Below are positions 1 to 12,866 of a stretch of 64,000 bases of DNA, piece by piece (position 1 is the stretch's first letter; each line of letters begins with the position of its first letter). The notes under the pieces are model-generated. The model saw only the letters and a list, made by a program, of their open reading frames with translations, was not told where the DNA came from and did no database searches. Origin of the DNA: Thermomicrobiales bacterium (GTDB taxonomy: Bacteria > Chloroflexota > Chloroflexia > Thermomicrobiales > CADCWN01). The translations under genes were made by a program, and so were the position numbers. The stretch lies in NCBI GenBank assembly GCA_030446685.1, contig JAUJMV010000023.1:54755-118754 (forward strand), in the 5' to 3' direction.

Positions 1-53
1 CGCCGGGGATCCCTCGCCGCCGCGCCTCGGCGAAGACGCCACGGACTGCTCCG

Positions 54-1262
54 ATGGACTCGCCTCGGCCGGTGGCTGACACCCACTGTCGCGCCGCGAT
101 CCTTGACGAAGGCCGGGAGGGGCTGATGCACGACCGCGATCGCGACTGGGTCGCCCCGTTCCTGGATGGCGTCTTCGCGGCGTGGCGGGAGCACGCGGAC
201 ACGCCGAGCGGGCTGTTCCACCCGTACCTGGATCGGGAGTGGCGCCACCACGTCGACGGCCCGCGCACGCTGGTCAGCCAGTGCCGCCTCGTCTACAACT
301 TCGCCCGCGCCTTCGAGCGTGGCGGCGACCAGGGGTACGCCGATCTCGCGCGCCGCGGGCTCGATGCCCTGGCCCGCTACTTCCGCGATCCGGACGGCGC
401 GGGCTGGGTCTGGGCCTGCGACGGCGATGGGCGGGTGCGCGACGATACCCACGATGCCTACGGCCACGCGTTCGTCATCCTGGCGCTGGCGACGGCGGCG
501 ACCGTCTTGCGGGACGGGCGGTACCGCGATCTGGCCCTGCAGACCTGGCAGTTCATGCAGCGGCGCTTCCGGGACCACCACGGCGGGTTGATCTGGCATC
601 GCGGCCGCGACGGCCGGGTCCTGGACGAGGTGCGCTCGCAGAACCCACTGATGCACACCTTCGAGGCGCTGCTGGCCCTGGCCCCCCTCGACGAGAGCGG
701 CGCGGTGCGCGGGGACGCGGCGGCGATCTGGCGCTTCCTCCGCGCGCGGATGCCCGGTCCCGGTTGCCTGCCGGAGTGGTACGACGCCGAGTGGCGGCCG
801 GTCGCCGGGGGCGAGCGCGCGATCGTGGAGGTCGGGCACGCCTTCGAGTGGGCCTTCCTCCTCGCCGAGGCGCAGGGGGTGTTCCCGGACGACGACCTCC
901 TGGCGCCCGGGCGGCAGTTGCTCGAGTTCGGCATGGCGCATGGCTACGACGCCGCCGCGGGCGGCATCTTCTCGCGCGTGGCCTATGACGGCAGCCCGCG
1001 GGAGCGGCGCAAGGGGTGGTGGGAGCAGTGCGAGGCGATCCGGGCGATGCACCGCTACGTCAGCCGCCACGGCGCCGCCGAACTCGCCGGGCCGCTCCGC
1101 CAGAGTCTCGCGTTCGTCCGCCGGCATTACGTCGATGAGGTGTACGGGGGCTGGTACGAGCGCCCGCCCGGCCTGGGCGGCGAGCCATCGCTGGCGAAGG
1201 GGAACGCCCACAAGCTGGACTACCATGTGGTGAACATGTGCCGGGAACTGCTGGCGGCCTGA
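54..1262 (+). CDS. AGE family epimerase/isomerase (N-acylglucosamine 2-epimerase-like)
   Basis: 402 aa ORF; alpha/alpha-barrel AGE motifs (SQCRLVYNFARAFE, HDAYGHAFVILALA, RSQNPLMHTFEALLAL, VEVGHAFEWAFLL, KGWWEQCEAIRA). Confidence 0.85.
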   Translation: MDSPRPVADTHCRAAILDEGREGLMHDRDRDWVAPFLDGVFAAWREHADTPSGLFHPYLDREWRHHVDGPRTLVSQCRLVYNFARAFERGGDQGYADLARRGLDALARYFRDPDGAGWVWACDGDGRVRDDTHDAYGHAFVILALATAATVLRDGRYRDLALQTWQFMQRRFRDHHGGLIWHRGRDGRVLDEVRSQNPLMHTFEALLALAPLDESGAVRGDAAAIWRFLRARMPGPGCLPEWYDAEWRPVAGGERAIVEVGHAFEWAFLLAEAQGVFPDDDLLAPGRQLLEFGMAHGYDAAAGGIFSRVAYDGSPRERRKGWWEQCEAIRAMHRYVSRHGAAELAGPLRQSLAFVRRHYVDEVYGGWYERPPGLGGEPSLAKGNAHKLDYHVVNMCRELLAA

Positions 1263-1376
1263 GGCGCGCGTCGCCGGGTGGGGCGGCGCCGCAGCAGGCT
1301 GGCCCCAGCCGCTACGCCGGTCCACCGGGGATGCGCGCCGAAGAACACCACGGGTGCGGGCACCGGGTGTCGCGCA

Positions 1377-3119
<1,743 letters not shown>

Positions 3120-3605
3120 GTGCGATGACCGCTCCTTGGCGTGAGGCGAGGGGTGGCGGGCATCCGCCCCCGGCGAGCGCGCCGAGAGCGCCGATTTCCC
3201 CCGCCGATCGGCGAGCGCGGTGTCCCTCCCGACGGGGGATCGGAGTCCGTCGCACCGTCCCAGGCGCGCGGGGCGGCCAGCCATCCGGCGCCCAATGCAG
3301 TATAACGGCAGGGGCCATGCCGCGGGAATAGCTGGGCCACGGGTGATGTTGTCGCTCTCCGGCCCCTTGCGCGGCCGGGGCCGGCCTGCCCCCGTACCCC
3401 GGCCCCTCGTCCATCCAAACCGTGGTCTTCGCGCCCGCAGGTTTGGAAGCCCGAGGCACAGCGCTGGTCGGGCGGGTGGCCGGCGCCGTTCGCTGGCCCG
3501 CCCGCACGAGGATTACGCCCGGCGACCGGTATCGGCCGCCTCACAGGGCGGGTCGCTCCCTTCCCCGCCCAGCACGACCACATCAGGTCGGCCAGGCGCC
3601 GGCCG

Positions 3606-4409
3606 TCAGACCGGCGGCCAGGTCAGCATCCAGCCGCCGTCGACGAAGAACGTGCCGCCGGTGCAGTAGGCGCCCGCTTCCGAGCACAGGAAGGCGACCA
3701 TGCTCCCGATGTCCGCCGGCTGGCCGGCGCGCTTCAGCGGGATCTGGCCCTCCGCCCACCGCAGGTAGGCCGGGTCCTCCTGCGCCCGCCGGTTCATCGG
3801 CGTGAGGATCATCCCCGGCGCGACGTCGTTCACCGTCACCCCGTACTCCCCCAGTTCCAGCGCGAGGGTGCGCGTCAGGTTCCGCAGCCCCGCCTTCGAC
3901 GCGCAGTACGCCCCCCCGCCGGCGGAGCAGGCCTCCTCGTGCACCGAGCTGATGTTGACGATCCGCCCGCCCTGCCCCTGGGCGATCAGCCGCCGCGCGG
4001 CTTGCTGGGCGCAGAGGAACGCGCCGTGCAGGTTGGTGCGGATCACCCGCTCCCAGTCCTCGAAGCTGGTCTCGTGGATCAGCCCCCCGCCGCCGACCCC
4101 GGCGTTGTTGACGAGGATGTCGAGCCGGCCGAACGCGCGGTCGAGGGTCGCGAACAGGCGCTCCACCTCCTCGGGCGCTCCCACGTCGGACTGGACGGCC
4201 AGCGCGCGGCGCCCCGCCGCCCGGATCAGCGCGGCCGTCTCCTCGGCCCCCGCCGCGTCGCCGCGGTAGTTGACGGCGACATCGGCGCCCTGGCGGGCAA
4301 GCGCCTCCGCGATGCCCCGCCCGATCCCGCTGCTGGCGCCGGTGACCAGCGCCACCTTCCCGCCCAGATCCACCCCCGACCTCCTCGCTCCATGCCCACC
4401 ACCACCCAC
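3606..4409 (-). CDS. SDR family oxidoreductase (glucose 1-dehydrogenase-like)
   Basis: TGASSGIG, NNAGVGG, YCASKAGL, VNDVAPGMI motifs, 267 aa. Confidence 0.88.
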   Translation of the reverse strand: MGGGGHGARRSGVDLGGKVALVTGASSGIGRGIAEALARQGADVAVNYRGDAAGAEETAALIRAAGRRALAVQSDVGAPEEVERLFATLDRAFGRLDILVNNAGVGGGGLIHETSFEDWERVIRTNLHGAFLCAQQAARRLIAQGQGGRIVNISSVHEEACSAGGGAYCASKAGLRNLTRTLALELGEYGVTVNDVAPGMILTPMNRRAQEDPAYLRWAEGQIPLKRAGQPADIGSMVAFLCSEAGAYCTGGTFFVDGGWMLTWPPV

Positions 4410-4726
4410 CCGACACGCCGGCCGCCGCGCGCATTATCGTCGGGGCCGGAGCGACCGTCCACCGGGAGGCATTATCGGTCGAGCGACCAGCGGCGCGCGG
4501 CGCACGGGCATCCGATGCCCGGCCCACGGGGGATCCGGCCGAGCGGCGCGCCGTCGACCACGATCCAGTTTATGCCGACACCGCGCGTGCGCTGCGCGCC
4601 GAGTTGGGCCGCCTTTAGGAGCAGCTCGGCGCAGCGCCCGACGCGCGGGGGTGGCGGGCGCGCGGCGGCGATCCGGCGCGGGCGCCACGAAGCGCCCCGC
4701 GCCCCGCCGGGGGACCCGGCGCCGTC

Positions 4727-5678
4727 AGGCGTCGGCGGCGAGGCGGAAGCCGGTGTTGCCGGTGCTGCTGTCGGGGGTGGTGGCGCTGCGGGCGGCCACG
4801 CGGTAGCGGTTGCAGTAGGAGCGGTGGCAGAGGTAGGACCCCCGCGCACCACGCGCGCCTGGCCGCCCGGCGGCCCGGCCGGGTCCGCGCGCGGCCCCGC
4901 CCGGTGGTAGTCCGGGCTGAACCAGTCGGCGCACCACTCCCAGACGTTGCCGACCACGTTGTAGAGCCCGTAGCCGTTCGGCTTGAAGGCGCCGACCGGC
5001 GCGGTCCCGGCGTGCCCGTCGGCGGCGGTGTTCCTGCCGGGGAACTCCCCTGCCAGATGTTCATGCGGTGCCTGCCCCCGGCGTCAGCTCGTCCCCCCAG
5101 GGTAGCGGGCCTGCTCCAGCCCGCCGCGCGCCGCGCGCTCCCACTCCGCCTCGGTCGGCAGGCGCCCGCCCGCCCAGGCGCAGTAGGCCGCCGCGTCGTG
5201 CCAGGAGACGTGGACGACCGGGTGGTCGCGCCGGCCCGTCGTCGTCGAGCCCGGCCCCTCCGGCGCGCGCCAGCACGCCCTTGACGGCCAGCCACCAGGG
5301 CGCCGGCCCGGCCGTGCCGACGACCGCGATCTTCCTGCTCCGCGGCACGAAGAGGTGGAAGACGAAGGACCAGCCGAAGCGCTCCGCCTCGGTCGCGTAG
5401 CCGGTGGCCTGGACGAAGGCGGCGAACGCGGCGTTGGTGACGGCGTGGCGCGCGAGGCGGAAGGGCCGCACCGTGACCTCGCGCACCGGCCCCTCCCCGT
5501 CGGCCGGGAAGCCCTCCGGATCGTCCGTCCCCATCAGGAAGGCGCCCCCGGGGATGTCCACCAGCCCGTCCCGCACTGGCGCGCCGCCCCTGGGCGTCGC
5601 CGGCACGCGCGCCGGCTGCGTGGCGGTCGCGCCGGGCCGGCCGGCGACGCAACAGGCTGCGATCCGATTCTCTGCCAT
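4727..5678 (-). pseudogene. Formylglycine-generating enzyme (sulfatase-modifying factor), frameshifted
   Basis: Pieces in three frames: MAENRIAACC...[136 protein letters not shown] (FGE Cys-x4-Cys active site). Confidence 0.85.
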
Positions 5679-5927
5679 CGTCGGCGCTCCTCATCTCGCC
5701 CGGCGTTCATGATCCGGGATGGTACCACACCCACGCCACGCCCCCAACCCCCAGCGGTCGGGCGCGCGCAGCGCACGGGTCGGAGCGCGCGGCGCGGGGC
5801 GCCCACACCGGGTAGAGCGCGCCGTCGCCCGTCGTCGGTCTCGCGGCCCCAGCCCCCCGGCGGACCGGCCCGTCGCCGAGCCCAGGCCGGCAGCGCGGCG
5901 CCGCAGCGGAGGCGTGCGCGGCGTGCC

Positions 5928-6930
5928 TCACTCGGCCGGCGGTGAGACGGTCGCGCGCGGTGCGGGGGGAGGGGTGGTCCACGGCGTCGCGTAGGACGGC
6001 GTGTGCCGGTAGCGGCGCATCGTCAGCCGGAGCCGTAGCCCGGCGCCCGGGGCCAGGCGCGCGCGCAGCCAGCGGCCCTCGACGGCCACCGGTCGCGCGT
6101 CGCCGCCTTCGTGGTCGAGGCGGGCGGCCTCGTGGAACTGGTGCTCGCCGAAGGCCCCAGCCTGGATGACGACCTCCCGCTCCGCCGCCGGGTCGAGGTT
6201 GACCAGGTCGAGCGTCACCGCGTCGGCGGCGAGGCCGTCGACCAGCGCGGCAACGTTGGGCGGCAGGCCAGCCCGCCCGGTCTGCCCGCCGAAATAGCGG
6301 ACCCGCGCGTGGAGCAGCCCCCCGGATAGAGGTGGATCGGGGCGCCGAGCGTGAGCTGGACCAGCCTCTCGCAGATCATCGGGGTGCGCCGCTGCCAATG
6401 ATGCACGTCCCAGGTCGCGGGGTCACCCTGCTCGGCGTCCAACTGTGCCACCCGCCAGGCGATCAGGGCGAGGTTGGCGCGCAGGGTCTGCTCCGGATAG
6501 GCGGGGTTGCGGCCCCGGATGAACTCGAACCAGGGTGCGGTGTTGCCGAGCAGGCCCTTGCGCCGCGCCACGTTCAGTTCCCGCCAGTCGCCCGGCCAGC
6601 GCAGCCGCTCGACGCGGGCCAGGTCTCCCTCCTCCTGCGACAGGTACCAGCAGGCGATCGGGTGGACCGGGTCCGGCGGGCGGTCGGCGGTCCAGCCGCC
6701 GTCCCGGTGCTTGTGCGGCACGACCCAGCATCCCTCCTCCTCCCGGCCGAGTGCCCAGAGGCGGTCGAATTGCGAGCGGGTGAGAGCGAGCCAGGCCGGG
6801 TCGCCGGTGAGGAGCGCGGCGTTGGCGCAGGCGATGGTCGCCGGCTCGATGATTGTCGGCCAGCCGTGCGGCCAGCGCCAGCCGTAGTGGCCGCCCCTGT
6901 GATGGCTACTCATCCATCCGACGTTGCCGG
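5928..6930 (-). pseudogene. C-terminal part of a large hypothetical protein (predicted carbohydrate-active, alpha-toroid-like), 5' truncated and frameshifted near 6330
   Basis: Coding-like segment GGHYGWRWPHGWPTIIEPATIACANAALLTGDPAWLALTRSQFDRLW...TLGAPIHLYPGG continuing in another frame as GGLLHARVRYFGGQTGRAGLPPNVAALVDGLAADAVTLDLVNLDP; no N-terminus, runs into IS. Confidence 0.6.
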
Positions 6931-6981
6931 CAGGCCCCGCCTCCGTGGGTGCTTTGCCCTGGGAAGGGGCGAGACTGAAGC

Positions 6982-8034
6982 GTGAGAGGCGTGGTGCCTC
7001 TCCAGGTTTGGTCGGCGCACGCAGTGAGGAGCGAGCCAGTGGCAGTGCGGGAGCGGTGCCGTCGTCGGCTGATCGACTTCGTCGGCGGTGTGTGGCAAGG
7101 CATCGCCACGCACCTCTGGCCGAGACCGCCCTCGGCGACGCACACGGCGGGCACGGGGGCGGATCTGCTGCGGAGCCGGTCACGGCTGCTCGCCGAGAAT
7201 GCCCTCCTGCGTCAGCAGCTGCTCGTGCTGCGCCGGAGGGTCAAGCGCCCGGCCCTGACCACGACGGATCGGGCGCTCCTGGTGGTGCTCACCGGCCGGG
7301 TCCGCGCCTGGCGACAGGCGCTGCGCATCGTCCGGCCCGCCACCCTGCTGCGCTGGCGCCGCGCCGGGCTCCGCGCGTTCTGGCGGTGTAAGTCGCGACC
7401 GGGACCGGGGCGCCCGCCGCTCCCGGCGGCGACCGTGGCCCTGATTCGGACGATGGCGGACGAGAACCCGCTCTGGGGTGCCGAGCGGATCCGCGGCGAG
7501 CTCGGCAAGCTCGGCCTCCGCGTGGCCAAGCGCACCATCCAGACCTCCCTGCGCGGGACCCACGCCCCGCGCCCGCGTGGGCAGACCTGGGCGACCTTCC
7601 TGCGGAACCACGCCCACGAGATCTGGACGTGCGACTTCCTCCCGGTGACGGAGCTCCTCTTCCGGCCGCTGTCCGCGTTCTTCGTCATCGAGCTGGCCAC
7701 GCGGCGGGTCGTCCATTTCGGGGTGACCCGACACCCGACGGACGCCGGGGTCGCCCAGCCGCCGCGCGAGGCCACCCCGTTCGACCAGCGCCCGCGGTAC
7801 CTCATCTGCGATAACGACGGCAAGTTCGGGGTCGCCTTCGCGCAACTCGCTGCAGCCAGCGGCATCACGATTCTGCGCGCGCCCTATCGCGCGCCGCGGG
7901 CGAATGCCGTCTGCGAACGCTTCCTCGGCAGCGTGCGGCGCGAATGCCTGGACCACCTGCTCATCCTCGGCGAGCGGCAGCTGTCTCGCATGCTCCGCGA
8001 GTATGTCGCGTACTTCAATCGGGACCGGCCACAC
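6982..8034 (+). mobile_element. Integrase-core (rve) transposase, N-terminal and catalytic part; C-terminus separated by IS630 insertion
   Basis: LLAENALLRQQLLVLRRRVKRP, WTCDFLPV, DNDGKFG, NAVCERFLGSVRRECLDHLLIL, YFNRDRPH. Confidence 0.85.
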
Positions 8035-9325
8035 TAGTCCGTCGCCACTGTGGATTGCGCGGGGTAGAGCCGCGCCAGAGCGCGTGCGGGCGTCGCTGGC
8101 GCGCTGAAGCGCCAGGCCACGGTCGCCTTGGCGGCGTTGCGGTCCTGCTCCCAGGCGTCGGGCGACCTCGCGCGCGAGCGTCTCCACGTCGCCGAGCCAA
8201 CTGCCGCGAGCGGTCGAGGCACTGGCCGCCGAGGACGCTCCTCGACCTCCGCCTGGTTGAGCCACGAGGCGTGCTTCGGGGTGTAGATCGGTGGAACTCC
8301 AGCCGCCGCAGGATGCGGCGAGGGGCCTCCGCCGGGGCGAACGACCCGTTGGGTACAGCGCCGCCGGGGTGTGGGTGTTGAGGTTGTCCAGCACCACCCG
8401 CACCCGCCGCGCGTGGGGATAGCCCCGCCTCGTCCTCGTCCACCAGGCGGCGTATCTGCTCCTCGATCAACTCTTTTTCGGCCGCGGTGCGCCGGGCGGC
8501 CTTACGGCGACCCGGCGGCGGCCCGCCTTGGGCTCGAAGGCGATGAACAGGTTGGCCGTCCCCTCGCGCTTGTACTCGTAGTCGTACCGCGCCCCGCGCG
8601 CGCGGCGCGGCGGCTGCGCGGCGCGCTCCGACACCAGTTGGTGCCCCGGCGCGATCGGCGCGCTCGTCGAAGCGCACCACCGGCTCGGCCGGGTCAGCCC
8701 CGGCTCCGCGTACAGGTCGAGCACATCCTCCAGCCGCGCCGCCACGTGGCTCCGCGCCCACCGTCGGCAGCGCGCCACTGCTTGCGCTGCCAGGGCTTCA
8801 CCGCCCCCTTGAGCGCCCGCCGCACCGTCTCGTCGCTGACGGGCGCCGCCACGCCGCACGCCACCAGCTTGTCCGCGAGGAGTTGCATCGTCCAGCGCTT
8901 CCGGCCGGGCGGCGGGGCGGTGCAGGCCAGCGCCACCAGGTGCGCCTCCTGCAAACTGCCGTCCAGCGCCCGCGCCGCGCCGCTGGGCCTTTCGCGGGCC
9001 GCTCGCCCAGCGCCGCCTCCAGCCCCCTCGACGCAGCGGCGGCGCATCCCGCCAATTGCCTCCACCGGGTCCACGCTCAGCCGCGCGCTTAACCAGTTCG
9101 GCTGGGCGACCACGTCGCTGTCCCCGCGTCCACCGCCAGCAGCGCCAGCGCGCGCTTCAGCCGCCGCACCTTCGCCGACCCCCGACGCGTCAGCGCCTCC
9201 AGGCTGTCCTGAACGCCCGCCGCCATCAGCGCCACCACGTACTTCTTCGCCATCGCCCACCTCGCCCTCGGCAACGCCCCTACCGCCGGGGCGGACACCT
9301 GGGCAAACCACCGTGGTGACGGATA
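8035..9325 (-). mobile_element. IS630-family element, transposase frameshifted
   Basis: Orphan transposase frames (MAKKYVVALMAAGVQDSLEALTRRGSAKVRRLKRALALLAVDAG from 9253; SDETVRRALKGAVKPWQRKQW; YDYEYKREGTANLFIAFEPKAGRR). Ends TA-GTCCGTCGCCACTGTGGATTGC and (reverse complement) TA-TCCGTCACCACGGTGGTTTGC form TIRs with TA at both borders. Confidence 0.8.
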
Positions 9326-9455
9326 AGCCTTCGGGGGCGCAGACGCCCGATCCGCCACCGTCAAGAGTCCAGCGCCATCAGGGAGGACCCGATACGCGCG
9401 GTCAAGGGCGCCCATCCTGGGCAGCCTCGATCGCGCTTACCAGCGTGCCGCGTAG
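9326..9455 (+). mobile_element. Displaced C-terminus of the integrase-core transposase of 6982-8034
   Basis: SLRG/GAQTPDPP and terminal PILGSLDRAYQRAA*, matching the usual C-terminal style of this IS (LGGLHH.YRRAA*). Confidence 0.6.
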
Positions 9456-10180
9456 GGAAGGCGGACGCATTTGTAGCCAGTACAGGTTCTCGATGACGCA
9501 GGGCGAAAACCGCCCGCTGGGCGGCGGATGCATCCTCACCGCCTATCGAGAAGACGGGCATCCGGAGCTTGCGGTAGACGATCTGCAGGCCGCCAGCCCC
9601 CGGCCGAAGGGCCGGCGCGTGGAGCAGCGGATCAGCGCGCGGCGGCGGCCCTGGCCGCCTGGGATGTGACCACCCAGCGGCGGGGCGATCCGGTCGGGCT
9701 GCCTGGCGGACGGGCTGCGCCGCGAACCCTTCGGCGGCTGGTGCGGGGTGACGCGGCAGCCGCCGAATCCGGCACGCGCGTCTTCTGGATCGTCGAGGCA
9801 GAGGGGCGCTCGTCCTCCGGCGACGGGGGATGCCTCTCCTGCGCTGCCAGCTTCCCAACCCCCTCCCGCTTCCCGCCACGCCTCCTGGCTCACCTGCGCC
9901 GACCCTGTCGATCGTCCAGCGCCGTTGCTCGCCGCCCCCAACGACTTCGCCGAGCGGGGCTTTATCGTGGTCGAACTATCGTGGTTCGAGCCCCACTACG
10001 TCGACACCGCCAGGAGCCGATACGCCTTCAGCAGCCATACTCGACCCATTCGAGGAAGCGCCAATCCCCGTCGCGCGGCCCCGCCGCGACCGAAGCGTCG
10101 CCCGTGCCGCCGGTGCGCGCGCCAGATCCGCCCGTCGAAGACGTCCAGGCGCGGCCGGCATTTGCGCGAAATGGACCACC

Positions 10181-10297
10181 AGCAGCGGTGCATCCGCCAA
10201 GTTCGTCACGACGCCCGAGTCGGGTCGTCCTGCGGTTGCCGCCGGGGCGAAAACTGCCCCGCTGAATCTACCGAGAACTTGGCGGATGCACCACTTA
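10181..10297. repeat. Small element with terminal inverted repeats (copy 1, MITE-like)
   Basis: GGTGCATCCGCCAAGTT at 10187-10203 and AACTTGGCGGATGCACCACTTA at 10276-10297; same TIRs as 61159-61294. Confidence 0.7.
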
Positions 10298-10378
10298 GGT
10301 CCGTCAGCGAACAACCCGTCCATTCGAAGCCCCGAGGCTCCCGCTGCAATGCGCAATTGATGAGGTAGAGTGGATAGG

Positions 10379-10667
10379 TTATTCCCTGACAAACCCTAAG
10401 GTGGGGCGGTAGACGGCCAGTAGCACCAGCACGGTCCGATCGGCCCGGCTGCAGCGCCGGCGCTTCACGCTCCGCTGCAGGATGATGAGTTGCCGCCGGA
10501 GGAGCGCACTCTCGGCGATGAGCGCCGGCTTATCCCGCGCCAGGTCGGCCAGCGTGCGGGCGACAAGGGGTGCGGCGGGTGGTCCTGGTGACGGCCAGCA
10601 GGCGGCGATGGAGGGCCGGCGCGGCGGTGCGGCCGGCGGCAATGAGACGCAGCAGGCGAGTACGCAT
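10379..10667 (-). mobile_element. Integrase-core transposase N-terminal remnant
   Basis: LADLARDKPALIAESALLRRQLIILQRSVKRRRCSRADRTVLVLLA; homologous to N-terminus at 6982. Confidence 0.7.
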
Positions 10668-10680
10668 AGATGGCGCTTCC

Positions 10681-12810
10681 TCAGCGCGCCGCCGCCCGAT
10701 CGTCCGACCGCCCCTCCTGGGCCGCCTCCAGCCGCAGGATTGCGGCGTCACGGGCGGGAACCGTGAGACTGACACCACGCCGGTCGACTCGCGCCTCCGC
10801 GGCACCCCAGAGCGCGGTCGCCCCACCGAACGGTCCCCAGGATGGGGCGAGTTCGAGACGGACGGGGAGCGCCGCGCGGGTCGGATTGGTCAGCCAGAGG
10901 AAGGGGCCGCCCGGCCCGTCGTGCAGGCGGGCGGTCACGCGCGGCTCCGTCGTGCGCAGGTGCGGCTCCCGCCCCGCCCAGCGCAGGGTCCAGGCGAAGA
11001 ACTCCCGGCAGCCGTCCGCGGGGTGCGCGCCGTGGCCGAGGCCGGGGCAGGTGCCGATCAGCAGCGTCCGCCCCCGCCCGTACGCGTGCTCCACCGCCGC
11101 GACCCGCCCGTCCGCGTAGGCGCCGAGCGGCGCGCCGGTCGTCGGCGCGTAGGCCTGGAGGTAGGCCCCGCCGCGGGTGCGCTGCCCGCCGACCGTGAGG
11201 GTCAGGTCGCCGAGCAGGTCGGGCGTGAATTCGACGTAGGCCTCCCGCGCCCCGAAGAGGGCATCCAGCCCGAAGTTCGGCTGGGCCTCCCCGACGCGGC
11301 CCCCGTCGCCGAAGTAGGCGGGGCAGCCCTCGGCGATCAGCGTGCCCCCCCGTTCCACCCAGGCCGCCAGCTCGCGCACCGTCCGCTCCTCCAACATCAC
11401 CGGGTAGGGGAGGTAGACCAGCTCGTACTCGTCGAGATCGTCGAGCCGGACCCAGTCGGCCTGGATGTTGTTGTCGAAGAAGCCCCGGTAGGCGCCCTCG
11501 AGCGCGCGGGCGTACGGCGCGGTCGCGCCCTGCTGGGCGTAGGTGAAGAGCTGCGTCTCGGGCGCGACGAGGATGGCGAGATCGCCCCGCACCGGCCGGG
11601 AGTGCAGCAGGGCGTCCCGCGCCCCGTCTCGCAGCCAGTGGCCGATCCGCGCGACCATCGCGGAGCGGTCGGTGCGCGCGCCGTCGAGACCGTAGGCCCC
11701 GAACGCCCCGAAGAGGGGGCCGTCGAGGAGCGGCCGCCAGCGCAGGCGGAAGAGGCCGCGCGCGCCGGCGGCGAAGGAGACCATGTCCCACAGGCGGATG
11801 TCCTCCGGCGTCGCGATCCGCCCCTCGTCGCGCGGCTTGTCGAGCACATTCGGCGCCAGCCAGAGCGGGCCGGCGTAGGACTCGGCGTGCCAGAAGGGCT
11901 TGCCGCGCGCCGCGGCCCGGACCAGGTCCACGGCGTGGTACTGCCGCCAGGGCTCGTCGCCGTGCCGGGCGGAGCCCCAGGTGTAACCGTAGGCCTCGAC
12001 CGCGGCGGCGGCGCGCCAATCGTCGGCCGCGCCGGGGGCCAGGGCGGTGAGGGTGGCCGCGATGCCATGCGCGACGATGGCATGGTCGGGATCGCGGCCC
12101 CGGATCAGGTCGACCCGCCAGCGGAGCAGGCGGTAGGCGTTGTCGAGGTGGAACCGGAGCCAGTCGAGCGTGTCGGGGTAGGGGCCGGGGGTGCGGGGGA
12201 TGGTCACATCCGCCCAGTCGGTGAAGGAATAGCGCCGCCAGGCCTCCCCGAGCGTCCGCGGATCGCCGTACTGCTCCCGCAGCCAGTCGCGGAACCGTTC
12301 CTCGGTCGCCGGGCAGTAGCAGGGGGCGACGTTGCACTCGTTCCAGACGTCGTAGCCGCCGAGGCCGGGGTGGTCCCGGTAGCGCGTCGCCAGTTCGGTC
12401 AGGAAGCGCCCGGCCGCGGCCAGCGCCTCGGGATGGTCGAGGCAGAGGCCCGGCCAGCCGCCGGTCGCCGAGGAGGCGTTCATCCGGCTGTGGAGCGGCC
12501 GCCCGTCGGCGGTCTGGCGGCGGGCGTGCGCGTAGCGGCGGAAGGCCCATTCGGGGGCGGAGGTGACCATCTCGGCGATGACGGTCTTCATGCCGTTGGC
12601 CGCCGCCAGATCGAGCTGCCGGTCGTAGCCTTCCCAGTCGAACTCGCCGGGCGCCCGTTCGACCGCGCCCCACATGCACCAGTGGCGGAAGGCGTTCAGG
12701 CCGTCCTCGGCCGCGGTCCGGTAGTCGCGCGCCCAGTCCCGCTCGGGCGGGTTCGAGCGGCGGTAGTAGACGGCCCCGTAGGGGAACGGCGGCAGGGTGT
12801 CCAGCGGCAT
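10681..12810 (-). CDS. Beta-galactosidase (GH42-like)
   Basis: MPLDTLPPFPYGAVYYRRSNPPERDWARDYRTAAEDGLNAFRHWCMWGAVERAPGEFDWEGYDRQLDLAAANGMKTVI; GGYDVWNECN, PFWHAESYAGP; start trimmed from the spurious 1543-aa ORF. Confidence 0.88.
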   Translation of the reverse strand: MPLDTLPPFPYGAVYYRRSNPPERDWARDYRTAAEDGLNAFRHWCMWGAVERAPGEFDWEGYDRQLDLAAANGMKTVIAEMVTSAPEWAFRRYAHARRQTADGRPLHSRMNASSATGGWPGLCLDHPEALAAAGRFLTELATRYRDHPGLGGYDVWNECNVAPCYCPATEERFRDWLREQYGDPRTLGEAWRRYSFTDWADVTIPRTPGPYPDTLDWLRFHLDNAYRLLRWRVDLIRGRDPDHAIVAHGIAATLTALAPGAADDWRAAAAVEAYGYTWGSARHGDEPWRQYHAVDLVRAAARGKPFWHAESYAGPLWLAPNVLDKPRDEGRIATPEDIRLWDMVSFAAGARGLFRLRWRPLLDGPLFGAFGAYGLDGARTDRSAMVARIGHWLRDGARDALLHSRPVRGDLAILVAPETQLFTYAQQGATAPYARALEGAYRGFFDNNIQADWVRLDDLDEYELVYLPYPVMLEERTVRELAAWVERGGTLIAEGCPAYFGDGGRVGEAQPNFGLDALFGAREAYVEFTPDLLGDLTLTVGGQRTRGGAYLQAYAPTTGAPLGAYADGRVAAVEHAYGRGRTLLIGTCPGLGHGAHPADGCREFFAWTLRWAGREPHLRTTEPRVTARLHDGPGGPFLWLTNPTRAALPVRLELAPSWGPFGGATALWGAAEARVDRRGVSLTVPARDAAILRLEAAQEGRSDDRAAAR

Positions 12811-12866
12811 CGCCCGCCCCTCCTTCCAAGTCCAGTCGGCCGGGCCACGCCCGCCCGGCCCGCGCC

